A stretch of DNA of 64,000 nucleotides from Prosthecobacter sp. (GCF_020439865.1 NZ_JAGRPF010000051.1:62001-126000); one strand, 5' to 3'; counted from the first letter of the stretch, positions 27,038 to 35,342 are shown. Notes: generated by a model from the sequence alone, not told the origin. Numbers and translations are program-made.

Positions 27038-27054
27038 AGCAGGCGGTGTGCCAA
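27038..27054 (-). promoter_or_regulatory. Sigma-54 (-24/-12) promoter of amtB
   Basis: On the minus strand the sequence is TTGGCACACCGCCTGCT. The consensus is TTGGCACG-N4-TTGCT with invariant GG and GC 12 bases apart, and both are kept with exact spacing. It lies 76 nt upstream of the amtB start, predicting a 5' UTR of roughly 60 nt, and sits just after the terminator of the preceding amt gene. Confidence 0.8.
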
Positions 27055-27058
27055 TATC

Positions 27059-27096
27059 AAAAAAAACTCCCCGGCCGCAGAGCGTGCCGGGGAGTT
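27059..27096 (-). terminator. Rho-independent terminator of the upstream amt gene
   Basis: A perfect 10-bp stem (AACTCCCCGG at 27065-27074 with CCGGGGAGTT at 27087-27096) followed on the minus strand by a U-run from the A's at 27059-27066. It separates the two amt genes transcriptionally. Confidence 0.88.
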
Positions 27097-27133
27097 AGAG
27101 GAGTTGATCAAACTGCCTTTGGGCAGCCGAAAC

Positions 27134-28582
27134 TTAGTGGTTTGCCTGGAAGTTCGGGTAGGCCACGTTGCCATGCTCGCCGATGTCGAGGCCCTCGGAT
27201 TCTTCCTCGGGGGTGACACGGAGTCCCATGATGATCTTGAGGATCAGGAGAAGGACGAAGGCGAAGATGAAGGTGAACACGCCGTAGGCGATGACGCCTT
27301 TGAGCTGGCTCATGAACTGGGGCATGCCGGCTTTCTCACCGAAGAGACCGACGGCCAGAGTTCCCCAGATACCGCAGACAAGGTGGACGGAGACGGCACC
27401 GACCGGGTCGTCGATCTTGATCTTGTCGAAGAAGAGGACGGAGAAGACCACGAGCACACCGGCGATGGCGCCGATGAGCATCGAGCTTCCAGCTGCCATC
27501 TGGTCAGCACCAGCGGTGATGCCAACTAGACCGGCGAGGATGCCGTTGAGGGCCATGGAGAGGTCAGGCTTCTTGAGGAAGATGACCGAGGCGAGGGCTG
27601 CGGCAACACCACCGGCGGCGGCCGCAAGGCAGGTGGTCACGAGCGTGAGGGAAACCAGACCAGGATCAGCGGAAAGCACCGAACCGCCGTTGAATCCGAA
27701 CCAGCCGAGCCAGAGAAGGAAGACGCCGATGGTTGCCAGCGGCATGCTGTGACCGAGGATGGGCTTGGTCTTGCCATCGGAGGTGTATTTGCCACGACGA
27801 GCCCCAAGGAGCAGGATGCCGGCGAGGGCTCCCCAGCCGCCCACCGAGTGGACGAGCGTGGAACCTGCGAAGTCATAGAAGGGAGTCTCAAGGCGGTTCA
27901 ACCAGCCGTTGCCCCACTTCCAGCTGCCGGCGATCGGATAGCAGATGGCGACGAAAATGATAGAGAACACCATGAAGGTGCTGAGCTTCACGCGTTCGGC
28001 AACGGCACCGGAGACGATGGTGGCGGCAGTGGCGGCGAACATGGCCTGGAAGAGGAAATCGGTCCAGTAGGTGTAACCGACGTTGTAGGCGGAGGTGAGA
28101 CCGGCGGCGTCCGTCGTGATGCCAAAGCCGGCGAACTTGAACCAGAACTGGGAGTCACCGTCTGCAAATCCAGGATACATCAGATTGAAACCGCAGAGGG
28201 CGTAGGTGAGCAGTCCGATGCAAGGAATGAGGGTGTTCTTGAACAGGATGTTCACCGTGTTCTTGGACTGGGTGAGGCCCGATTCAACGCAGGCGAACCC
28301 GAGATGCATGATGAACACCAAAGAGGCGGCAATCATCATCCAAAGATTGTTGGTGGTGAAGAGTTCGACCGAGGGGCCGGCTGGCGCTGCTTCGGCAGCT
28401 GCAGCGGGGGCCGGAGCGGCGGCTGGCTCCGGAGCGGGAGCAGGTGCCGCGGCAGCAGGGGCTGGTGCAGGTGCTGCATCCTGAGCACGGACTTCGCCGA
28501 GGCTGAATGCGAGTGTGGTGATGGCAGCCATTGCCGTGATGGCAAGACCGCTCCAGATTCGTGTTGGTGTGTGTTTGAGCAT
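27134..28582 (-). CDS. amt: Ammonium transporter (second paralogue)
   Basis: A 482-residue Amt-family channel. The start at ATG 28582 gives a signal-like helix (SGLAITAMAAITTLAFSLG) and then about 45 residues of Ala/Pro repeats before the core. The core begins LWMMIAASLVFIMHLGFACV and continues ESGLTQSKNTVNILFKN, the branch that differs from AmtB by replacing the YGG motif with ESG. The pore histidines are in GSTLVHSVGGWGAL and VSVHLVCGIWG. The tail GLRVTPEEESEGLDIGEHG parallels that of AmtB. A sigma-54 promoter lies 38-54 nt upstream and a terminator follows, so it is a separate transcript. It may differ from AmtB in affinity or in response to nitrogen. Confidence 0.95.
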   Translation of the reverse strand: MLKHTPTRIWSGLAITAMAAITTLAFSLGEVRAQDAAPAPAPAAAAPAPAPEPAAAPAPAAAAEAAPAGPSVELFTTNNLWMMIAASLVFIMHLGFACVESGLTQSKNTVNILFKNTLIPCIGLLTYALCGFNLMYPGFADGDSQFWFKFAGFGITTDAAGLTSAYNVGYTYWTDFLFQAMFAATAATIVSGAVAERVKLSTFMVFSIIFVAICYPIAGSWKWGNGWLNRLETPFYDFAGSTLVHSVGGWGALAGILLLGARRGKYTSDGKTKPILGHSMPLATIGVFLLWLGWFGFNGGSVLSADPGLVSLTLVTTCLAAAAGGVAAALASVIFLKKPDLSMALNGILAGLVGITAGADQMAAGSSMLIGAIAGVLVVFSVLFFDKIKIDDPVGAVSVHLVCGIWGTLAVGLFGEKAGMPQFMSQLKGVIAYGVFTFIFAFVLLLILKIIMGLRVTPEEESEGLDIGEHGNVAYPNFQANH

Positions 28583-28619
28583 AAGTCGGTGATTGGATTG
28601 AACTCCGATACCAGTGCTA

Positions 28620-28636
28620 AGCATTGCGCGTGCCAA
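28620..28636 (-). promoter_or_regulatory. Sigma-54 (-24/-12) promoter of the upstream amt gene
   Basis: The minus-strand sequence is TTGGCACGCGCAATGCT. All eight bases of the -24 box match TTGGCACG, the GC of the -12 box is in place, and the GG-to-GC spacing is exact; the only mismatch in the -12 box is A for T. It predicts transcription starting about 27 nt before the ATG at 28582. This is the best match to any sigma-54 site seen in the window. Confidence 0.88.
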
Positions 28637-28722
28637 CTCTGGTTTTGATTTGGTCGCCAATGACTGACTCCGCACGAATGAGACTCTCGAAGGAGAAAAG
28701 ATGCACATGACCATGCGTGCAC

Positions 28723-28755
28723 AAAAAAGGCGAACGGTGTTCCCGTTCGCCTTTT
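28723..28755 (-). terminator. Terminator of the small secreted protein gene (possibly bidirectional)
   Basis: A 13-bp perfect stem (28725-28737 with 28743-28755) with A's on one flank and T's on the other. On the minus strand it lies 27 nt after the stop of the gene at 28782-29306 and ends in a U-run. Confidence 0.88.
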
Positions 28756-28781
28756 GTGAATGACTCAAATTTGAACAGCGA

Positions 28782-29306
28782 CTACTTCGCAAAGGGGCTG
28801 GTCGCGAGCTTTCTGAAGATGTCGTTCAGTTTGGCAACAGCGTCTTTGGGACCTGTGAGCTTGATGAAGACATTGTTTTCTCCAGCCGGAATGATGGCTC
28901 CAAGCAGCGTGTAGTCTGCCTTGGGGGTCTTGGCACCCATCGGGGGGCCGTCGTTGTAAGTCCCGGTGGCTGCGACCAATGTGACCTTTGTACCTCCTGC
29001 ATCGATTTCTTCCACTTTGCTCTCAGCCTTGGGTTCAGGCGCGAACTGGCCGAGCCAGCGGTCTACATTGGCTTTCACCCCACCCGCCGCTCCGAAGCTG
29101 AAGAATGCGACTTCGAGCGGTTTTTCCGCCCCTTCCACTTTTGCTTCAAGCGTGGCGACCCGCATCATGCTGGTGGTGGCAGATTTGGTCCAGGCGGAAG
29201 GGTATTGGAAGGTGAGGCCTGCGGCCTCGAGAGGAGTGGTATCTTCGGCGAGCGAAGCAGCTGCAGTGCTGATGACAGCAAGCGAGGTGATGAGGAAACG
29301 TTTCAT
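28782..29306 (-). CDS. Small secreted protein of unknown function
   Basis: A 174-residue protein with a clean Sec signal (MKRFLITSLAVISTAAASLA). The mature part is one globular domain with FQYPSAWTK near the start and FIKLTGPKDAVAKLNDIFRK at the end, a pattern like PsbP/DUF-type lipid- or stress-associated exported domains (hydrophobic strand, YPxxW, C-terminal helix). I cannot assign a family name. It lies 25 nt downstream of the azurin-like gene on the same strand and shares its terminator, so the two are probably one operon. Confidence 0.8.
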   Translation of the reverse strand: MKRFLITSLAVISTAAASLAEDTTPLEAAGLTFQYPSAWTKSATTSMMRVATLEAKVEGAEKPLEVAFFSFGAAGGVKANVDRWLGQFAPEPKAESKVEEIDAGGTKVTLVAATGTYNDGPPMGAKTPKADYTLLGAIIPAGENNVFIKLTGPKDAVAKLNDIFRKLATSPFAK

Positions 29307-29331
29307 GAAGGTGCGCGTTGGGTGTGGAGGA

Positions 29332-29805
29332 CTACTTCGTGACGTGCATCACACCGCGCATCAGCATCCAGTGGCCGGGGAAGGTGCAGATGTAAGGATA
29401 GTCGCCGGCATCTGCAGGCGCGGTGAACTCGATGGTTTCGCTCTGGTTTGGCTGCACCAGCTTCGTGTTGGCGATGATGTCTGGCTTTGCCGCTTCAGGA
29501 ATGTAGCTCTTCGCCATGCCTTGAGGATCGGCCAGCATGGCGTTGGCGAGTGCGCCGACAGCGTCGAGCTTTCCGGGTTTGAGGAGAAGGAAATTGTGCG
29601 GCTGCGGTAGAACGCCGCCGGTGTTGTTCAGGGTGAGCTTCACCTTCTGTCCGGCTTTGACTGAGAGCTCGGTGGTTTCATAGGCGAGGGGGGCCGAAGG
29701 ATTGGTGCTGGGCTTGAGCTCGATGACGGCGACATCAGCATCCTGGGCTTGGGCCGAAAGGGTGAATGCGGCAATGGCGGTGAGTAGGTGGCGGGTGATC
29801 TTCAT
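29332..29805 (-). CDS. Azurin/plastocyanin-like blue copper protein
   Basis: A 157-residue periplasmic cupredoxin with a Sec signal (MKITRHLLTAIAAFTLSAQA). The four type-1 copper ligands are visible with azurin spacing: His70 in PQPHNFLLL, then Cys140, His145 and Met149 in YPYICTFPGHWMLM. The GHWM segment and the long insert between strands, with helical LDAVGALANAML, are azurin features. It should carry single electrons between periplasmic redox partners. No obvious donor or acceptor is encoded next to it. It is divergent from the DUF1552 gene and leads a two-gene unit with the small secreted protein. Confidence 0.93.
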   Translation of the reverse strand: MKITRHLLTAIAAFTLSAQAQDADVAVIELKPSTNPSAPLAYETTELSVKAGQKVKLTLNNTGGVLPQPHNFLLLKPGKLDAVGALANAMLADPQGMAKSYIPEAAKPDIIANTKLVQPNQSETIEFTAPADAGDYPYICTFPGHWMLMRGVMHVTK

Positions 29806-29902
29806 ATTTTTATGGGTGGGTTTTGCAGGGAGCCATTAATCGGGCCGTGACGGCGCTGAATTTCAACTACTTTCGCGACGGTGCTGCGGTGTGTTGCATT
29901 GT

Positions 29903-29919
29903 CTGGCACGAAAGTTTCT
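29903..29919 (+). promoter_or_regulatory. Possible sigma-54 promoter before the DUF1552 gene
   Basis: The plus-strand sequence is CTGGCACGAAAGTTTCT. The -24 box matches seven of eight bases and the -12 box is TTTCT where TTGCT is expected, so the conserved G at -13 is missing. It lies 27 nt upstream of the ATG at 29946. This is plausible but weaker than the two amt sites. Confidence 0.4.
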
Positions 29920-29945
29920 TCCCATCCCACCGTAGACCACCAAAC

Positions 29946-31304
29946 ATGAACGAGTTTCGTGAAACCTCCCTCGCAGCCCATTCTCTCAGCCGCCGCCACG
30001 TTTTGCGTGGGATTGGCTCGATGGTTTCGCTGCCTTTTTTGGAATCTTTTGGCACGCGGGCGTTTGCCGCTGCCAAACCGGCGGTGAAACCGATTCGCGC
30101 CGCGTGGTTATACATTCCAAACGGGGTGAATGTAGAGCAATGGATGCCGACAGGTGAAGGCGCGAGTTATGAGATGTCGCCTTCGTTGAAGCAAATCGAA
30201 AAGCATCGCGATGACTTCATGGTGGTTTCGGGGCTGATGCAGGATTTTGCACGCAGCCACGGCAATGGTGGTGGGGACCATGCGCGTGCGACGGCGACAT
30301 TTCTCACTGGATGCATGCCAAAGAAGACGGCGGGTGCTGACATCCATCTTGGGATTTCGGTAGACCAGATTGCAGCGCAAAGAATTGGTCACCTCACAAG
30401 GTTGCCGTCATTGGAACTGAGCACGGACGGTCAGCGCAGCTCGGGCAAGTGTGACTCCGGTTATTCCTGTGCCTACCAGTTTAATCTGGCGTGGAAGAAC
30501 GAGACGATGCCGATGGCTCCCGAGATGGATCCTCGCCTGGTGTTTGAGCGCATGTTTGGCATTGGAGCCACGGCTGGCAGAGGGCCGGAGGCGGAGCGTG
30601 TGAAACGCATGCAAAAGAGCATCCTCGATACGGTGCTGGACGAGGCCAAAAGCCTGCAAGGCAAGGTGAATGCGGGCGACCGCCGCAAACTGGACGAGTA
30701 CTTCTCATCTGTACGCGACATCGAGCAACGGATCGAACGTGCAGAGAGGTTTTCAGCGGAAATGCCGGATGTGAAGATTCCGGACGGCATCCCTGACTCC
30801 TACGAAGAACACATTCGCACCATGTTTGACCTGATGGTGCTGGCGTTCCAGACGGACACGACACGTCTTTCGACCTTCATGCTTGCACATGATGGGAGCA
30901 ATCGCAGCTTCCCCGAACTGGGAGTGCCGGATGCGCATCATTACCTTTCCCATCATCAGAGCGATCCGCAGAAGTTGGAAAAGATCGCCAAGATCGACCA
31001 GTTTTACCTGCGCCAGTTCGGGTACTTCCTCGATAAGATGAAATCAGTGAAGGAAGGGGACGGCAACTTGCTGGACAACTCGATGATCGTCTTTGGCGGA
31101 GGTATTGGTGATGGCAACCGGCACAACCATGACAATCTGCCGATCCTGCTTGCTGGGCGTGCCGGCGGCACGTTGACGCCGGGCAAGCGTGTCGTCCTTC
31201 CTGGGGAGACGCCGATGACCAACCTTTACCTTTCCATGCTGGATCGCATGGGCGTCCCCGCGGAGAAAGTAGGGGACAGTACGGGCAAACTCGAGGTGAG
31301 TTGA
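29946..31304 (+). CDS. Tat-exported DUF1552 family protein
   Basis: A 452-residue protein with a twin-arginine signal (SLSRRHVLRGIGSMVSLPFL at residues 13-32); ATG 29946 was chosen because it gives the usual Tat leader length. The mature region is DUF1552: IRAAWLYIPNGVNVEQWMPT, then GHGNGGGDHARATATFLTG-type His/Asp segments (near 30256-30310), VGDRRKLDEY-like helices, and SMIVFGGGIGDGNRHNHDNL. The fold resembles the alkaline-phosphatase/sulfatase-like DUF1501 group. In relatives it usually sits beside a DUF1592/DUF1588 cytochrome-type partner; none is here. Function is unknown. It converges on the gene ending at 31339. Confidence 0.92.
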   Translation: MNEFRETSLAAHSLSRRHVLRGIGSMVSLPFLESFGTRAFAAAKPAVKPIRAAWLYIPNGVNVEQWMPTGEGASYEMSPSLKQIEKHRDDFMVVSGLMQDFARSHGNGGGDHARATATFLTGCMPKKTAGADIHLGISVDQIAAQRIGHLTRLPSLELSTDGQRSSGKCDSGYSCAYQFNLAWKNETMPMAPEMDPRLVFERMFGIGATAGRGPEAERVKRMQKSILDTVLDEAKSLQGKVNAGDRRKLDEYFSSVRDIEQRIERAERFSAEMPDVKIPDGIPDSYEEHIRTMFDLMVLAFQTDTTRLSTFMLAHDGSNRSFPELGVPDAHHYLSHHQSDPQKLEKIAKIDQFYLRQFGYFLDKMKSVKEGDGNLLDNSMIVFGGGIGDGNRHNHDNLPILLAGRAGGTLTPGKRVVLPGETPMTNLYLSMLDRMGVPAEKVGDSTGKLEVS

Positions 31305-31338
31305 ATTGCAAGCCGACCGCATCTCTCCTCACCTTGTT

Positions 31339-33411
31339 TCAACGTCCTGCGGGAAGCGGACGTTTGATGGTGGGGGGAAGATTGGGATCCGATTTCCGAA
31401 TGCCCGGAGGAGGCTCGTTGCCTGCAGGCCGGTTGGCGGGTTTGCCGCTGACGCCGTTTTTTGATATTCCCGGTGGCAGTTCTTCATTCTCGAACGCTTT
31501 CTGCGGCGTGGAGATCGCTCTAGGGACCATGGGCAGCGAGTACCAGTGCATCTGAGGGACCGCACTCAGTTCGACCCATTGCTGTGAACCAAGTTTCTTC
31601 CACTCAAGTTCGACAACCGCCCACACGTGTGTTTCCCAAGGCATGCGCGAGCGAAGCTCCTCGGCTAGTGGTGATTCTTTGTCGAGAAACACGGATGCTT
31701 GGAATGAATTGGGTGGAGCAGGGCTCACACGAAATGCGTCCTTGCGGTCAAGGTTTGGCACGCCGTCTTCAAAGTAGTGGTGGCGGATGATGCCGACGTG
31801 AAATCGAGCCGGCCCTTCCTGATACGATTGAAAGAATTTTTCAAGCAGGCGGTCTTTGAATTCAACAAACGCCAGCCAGTCCACCTTGAAGCCATCCGGT
31901 TGTTCTTCCAGCATCACCGGCACCGGGAACTCCCAGGTTTTGTTTTCGAGGCTGAAGATGCAGTGTTTGCCGGAACCGAGTTCTGGATTCGGATCCATTC
32001 GAACAAAGTGGATGCTGTCCACGATCACCGGGCCGTCTGCCGTGCGTGTGTAATAGCGCTCCATCAAGGGTTTCATATGCTCGGCGCCCAAGGTGTATTT
32101 TAGGCGTTCCGTGAACGAATTGGCGGCTAGAAAATTTTTGAGCGCATTCACCGCAGGCTTGGCCGCAGGCGGGGCATCGTCCTCTTCGATCACATGCGGT
32201 TGTGACAGATTGTCAGGCAAGTCGTTTCCAAGCGTGGATGAAACTGAATTCATCGCAGGTTTGGATGGCACTTCGAGAAGCGTGTCAGCCGGCTGCGCCG
32301 GAACAGATGTGGAAGTCACTGGTGTGTCGATGACGGAAGAAGAAGCTCCTTGGGAACTGATGGGATTGGTGGCGGCGATCTTTTCTTGCGTGGCAGGCTT
32401 CGCCTTGAGTGCCACTGGTTCTGTGGGATCAAAGCCGACCGCGATTGGAGACGGAGCGATTTTTGTTTCCGTGAGGGGTGGCGCGTTCGTTCCTTCTGAG
32501 CTGTTACCTTCGGTTGGTTTGGAAGGTGGAGATGATTGCAGAGGGGCAGATTCCGCCGATAGCAGTGGCGATACTTTTGTAAGCTCCTCGTCACTCGCCT
32601 CTTGGCTGACAAGGCTGGGGAAAAAACCCGGGAGATAGTCTTTCAGGAGAAACCCGACCAAGCCGAGGAAGCCAATCAGGAAGATGGCGGCAAAGGCGAG
32701 CCGGATGACATTGGTTCCACGGGGAGCACGCAGGCTGTTGAGGCTGCGCCCGGCCGGAACAGGGGGAGACGGCGAATCATGCCCGAGCGCTCCGCCCAGA
32801 CTCAATGAGGGCAAGCCGACGGTCTGGAGTGGTTGCGTGACTGGGGAAATCGGGGCCGGGGAGACTTCCCTTCCGAGAAGTGAAGACGCTGGCAGCGGAT
32901 GGTTTAAACCTGCCATGCCACCAGGATTACCTCCTGGCATCATGTTAGGCAATGCGGGCGAACCAGGGATGAGGCGCGAATGATTGGGTAAACCACCTCC
33001 TCCTGAAGATGCGTCAGGAGAACCCAATGGGGCGTGGCCCGCTGGTGAAGACGGGGTGGAAGACCAAGGCGCTTGGTTCACAGCACTACCGAGAGTAGTT
33101 GAAAGGGGCTGTTGGCCAGGCGCGCGCTTTGGCGGCAAGCCGGAATTTGGTGGTTGAGACGGCATGCTCGCACCAGCCGATTCCCCCATTGAAAGAGATT
33201 GGGGGGGGGAGTTCCACGTTGGTGGCGACGTGGAGACTTGAGGCATTGCGGGTGCCTGAGCCCACCGAGTTTCCTGAGGTGCCGCAGGGGTGGGAGAAGT
33301 GATTGTTTGCCCACAACTGGGGCATGGGCCAGACACACCCGCCATTTGTGCAGGTACAGTCAAAGTCGTGCGACAAAAGCCGCATTGAAACTGGAGCGTG
33401 TCCGGGTTCAT
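31339..33411 (-). CDS. Zinc-ribbon, Pro/Ser-linker, single-span membrane protein of unknown function
   Basis: A 690-residue protein. Residues 10-33 form a zinc ribbon (CGFC, then CPSCG). Residues 40-230 are a Pro/Ser/Gly-rich disordered linker, residues 234-256 one membrane span (VIRLAFAAIFLIGFLGLVGF), and residues 270-425 a second Ser/Pro/Thr-rich stalk. The C-terminal domain (about 430-640) is folded, with FLAANSFTERLKYTLGAEHM at its start and WETHVWAVVELEWKKLGSQQ near its end, followed by a Pro-rich tail. Similar zinc-ribbon-plus-span proteins are common but unnamed in Verrucomicrobia. The ribbon would be cytoplasmic and the C-domain periplasmic. It has its own promoter 30 nt upstream. Local base composition is lower in GC than most of the window. 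Confidence 0.8.
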   Translation of the reverse strand: MNPDTLQFQCGFCRTTLTVPAQMAGVSGPCPSCGQTITSPTPAAPQETRWAQAPAMPQVSTSPPTWNSPPQSLSMGESAGASMPSQPPNSGLPPKRAPGQQPLSTTLGSAVNQAPWSSTPSSPAGHAPLGSPDASSGGGGLPNHSRLIPGSPALPNMMPGGNPGGMAGLNHPLPASSLLGREVSPAPISPVTQPLQTVGLPSLSLGGALGHDSPSPPVPAGRSLNSLRAPRGTNVIRLAFAAIFLIGFLGLVGFLLKDYLPGFFPSLVSQEASDEELTKVSPLLSAESAPLQSSPPSKPTEGNSSEGTNAPPLTETKIAPSPIAVGFDPTEPVALKAKPATQEKIAATNPISSQGASSSVIDTPVTSTSVPAQPADTLLEVPSKPAMNSVSSTLGNDLPDNLSQPHVIEEDDAPPAAKPAVNALKNFLAANSFTERLKYTLGAEHMKPLMERYYTRTADGPVIVDSIHFVRMDPNPELGSGKHCIFSLENKTWEFPVPVMLEEQPDGFKVDWLAFVEFKDRLLEKFFQSYQEGPARFHVGIIRHHYFEDGVPNLDRKDAFRVSPAPPNSFQASVFLDKESPLAEELRSRMPWETHVWAVVELEWKKLGSQQWVELSAVPQMHWYSLPMVPRAISTPQKAFENEELPPGISKNGVSGKPANRPAGNEPPPGIRKSDPNLPPTIKRPLPAGR

Positions 33412-33441
33412 TCCATCAAGTAGTTATGGCCCATTTAGACA

Positions 33442-33469
33442 ATTATCATTCAAGTATTAGTTTTGACAA
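33442..33469 (-). promoter_or_regulatory. Sigma-70-type promoter of the zinc-ribbon membrane protein gene
   Basis: On the minus strand TTGTCA (33464-33469) and GATAAT (33442-33447) are separated by 16 bases. Each box matches five of six consensus positions. It predicts a start about 24 nt before the ATG at 33411. Confidence 0.65.
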
Positions 33470-33525
33470 ATTGAACTTATGAAAGTCGAGGGTTTCATCA
33501 GACAGAACTTCGGCTCGGCTGGAAC

Positions 33526-34698
33526 TCAGGCATATCGTATCATGCCCCCGCCTCCTCCAGTGAATGCCCCTTCCAGCCTCGGGATGGTGTCATCAGGTTC
33601 AGGCAGCAGCCATACGAGATTTCGCGTCCTGAGCCGCAGACGATAGCGGATATGGCGAGCTGCGATTCCAAGGATGCCGATTGATGACAAAATCGCAAAT
33701 GCCCAGATGACGACGATGTGACTGCTCTTTTGAGCATCTGGCGCCATTAGGTCGGGGGCCACTTCGGCCAAGGGAAGGCCTGTGTCTGTTTTGATGGCCG
33801 GATCCGCTCCCAGAGCTCTTTGTAACCAGAACAAGCGAGTCGAAAGGTGGATGGCGTAGCGGTGGAGTTGATCGTATGAATCACTAGTCTGCAGGGCTTC
33901 ATGCAGACATGATTGGAGGGTTTCACTGAGGAATGCAGTGGAGGTTTGATTGTGCACTGACTTGCTTACAAACAAGCGCGCACGCCATGGCTCAGCGAGC
34001 GGATAAACGAGCAAACAAGCATCTGTTTGCAGCAGTCGCCCAGAAGCAATCGAGTCCAATCTGGCGCCTTCTGGCAGTTTGCGGTCGTGCGGGATCGTCA
34101 GGACATAAAGCTTAATTCGTGCGTCCTTGGCATGGAATTCAAGGAAACTTGTCATGTCGTGATTCTGCATTTCCGGCACCAAAAGGTCGGGGTCGATAAG
34201 ATACTCCTTTGGTAAAAACCGCGAGCAAGCGGCCATGAACTCAGAAGAGACGTCCCTGAGCGAAGACTCCGGCGTTGGCAGCCGCATGGTGCTTACAGCA
34301 GATTGAGTGGGCAGACCAAGGATCGACTCAGGAAGAAACAGTCGCATGTCTTCGGATTTCAATCGCGGGGAAAGCTCGCCATCAGGGGAGGGGAAATAAC
34401 GGTCCAAACGTGGCGCGTCGGCAACCGGGGTATTAAGCAACTCGTTTATGTCAGTGGATGGCTCGCCATTTGCAGGCAGTAGGGTACCTAGGCTGTCCGG
34501 CGATGGGAGACTGTTCCGAAAAGTTTTGAGTTCCTGTTCACTCCAGCGTGGCAGCGGAAGCGTTGGTTTTTCGACTTTCTCCTCAATCTGAGGAACCTCG
34601 GCGGTGGCGATCAAGCATGAGAGCGCCAGCATTAGTGCCGGAACGAATTTACGACAGCGTCGATCAAGCTCAATGTGATGAGAAGAGCATGCGATCAT
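33526..34698 (-). CDS. Membrane-anchored secreted protein paired with a TPM-like protein
   Basis: A 390-residue protein. It has a signal-peptide-like segment after a basic start (RRCRKFVPALMLALSCLIAT), a soluble region to about residue 320 and a C-terminal membrane span (VVIWAFAILSSIGILGIAA) followed by a basic stretch. It ends with FTGGGGGMIRYA, a Gly-run tail like those on TPM-domain (YgcG-type) membrane proteins. The middle part (RIKLYVLTIPHDRKLPEGAR, then CLLVYPLAEPWRARLF) could be a divergent TPM fold. Its ATG overlaps the upstream gene's stop (ATGA), so the two are translationally coupled. Function is unknown; a role in envelope assembly or protein turnover is only a guess. Confidence 0.7.
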   Translation of the reverse strand: MIACSSHHIELDRRCRKFVPALMLALSCLIATAEVPQIEEKVEKPTLPLPRWSEQELKTFRNSLPSPDSLGTLLPANGEPSTDINELLNTPVADAPRLDRYFPSPDGELSPRLKSEDMRLFLPESILGLPTQSAVSTMRLPTPESSLRDVSSEFMAACSRFLPKEYLIDPDLLVPEMQNHDMTSFLEFHAKDARIKLYVLTIPHDRKLPEGARLDSIASGRLLQTDACLLVYPLAEPWRARLFVSKSVHNQTSTAFLSETLQSCLHEALQTSDSYDQLHRYAIHLSTRLFWLQRALGADPAIKTDTGLPLAEVAPDLMAPDAQKSSHIVVIWAFAILSSIGILGIAARHIRYRLRLRTRNLVWLLPEPDDTIPRLEGAFTGGGGGMIRYA

Positions 34699-35342
34699 GG
34701 CTTTGTAGCTGATGAAAAGCCAGCCAACGGTCGTGAACCGGCTCTGTGTCCTCCTCTCAAGGACTGCAGCCCCAGATCGGAGCCCGTGGTCAATATGTCA
34801 GGCTGCCGTTTCATGCCATGAGCACACTTCCGTAACACATCTGCACATTGATTGCAGACGACTTCGATTGCCCGGCTTGTAGCACCTCTATTCAGTTGAA
34901 TACCGGCAGTCTGCAACATGCGAGTGACGGTTTGGGGCGAGAAATACTTTTCGATGGCATATCCCAATGTGATGCTGGCAGCCTGCTCAGCGGGATCAAC
35001 CACCAGCACAATCCCAAAATCGTTTCGTCGGCTGACGGAATGTGTGACAAACGCTCCTTGGTTCAGCAGCCAGAACCCCAGTTCGGCAACGCTCAAACCT
35101 TTGGGTAGAACACCTAGGTAAGCGGCAAAAAACACTTGTGGCAAACTTCGTTCAAAATCGTCCAAAATGATTTCAGTTCTTCTAACATCTTCGAGTCGCA
35201 GACAATGTGCCGCGTCAGTAATACGCTCCAGCTTAACCCATTGATTTCCAAGATAACCATTAAGCAATGTGGCTGAAAACCCGCAAGCAGAACAGGCATT
35301 TTGTGCTGGTGAGATGCTAGCGAGGCAGCGTGGGCATTTCAT
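34695..35342 (-). CDS. Zinc-ribbon plus TPM-domain-like protein
   Basis: A 215-residue protein. The N-terminus is a zinc ribbon (CPRC at residues 3-6, CSACG at 17-21). Residues 35-170 look like a TPM domain, known from YgcG and plant TLP18.3: an acidic start (LERITDAAHCLRLEDVRRTE), an FE-P helix segment (DDFERSLPQVFFAAY), ELGFWLLNQGAF, and the key strand GIVLVVDPAEQAASITLGYA. There is no signal peptide or membrane span, so it should be cytoplasmic. It is the first gene of a two-gene unit (ATGA overlap) with the membrane-anchored protein, and is divergent from the discoidin-like gene across an AT-rich spacer. Confidence 0.7.
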   Translation of the reverse strand: MKCPRCLASISPAQNACSACGFSATLLNGYLGNQWVKLERITDAAHCLRLEDVRRTEIILDDFERSLPQVFFAAYLGVLPKGLSVAELGFWLLNQGAFVTHSVSRRNDFGIVLVVDPAEQAASITLGYAIEKYFSPQTVTRMLQTAGIQLNRGATSRAIEVVCNQCADVLRKCAHGMKRQPDILTTGSDLGLQSLRGGHRAGSRPLAGFSSATKP

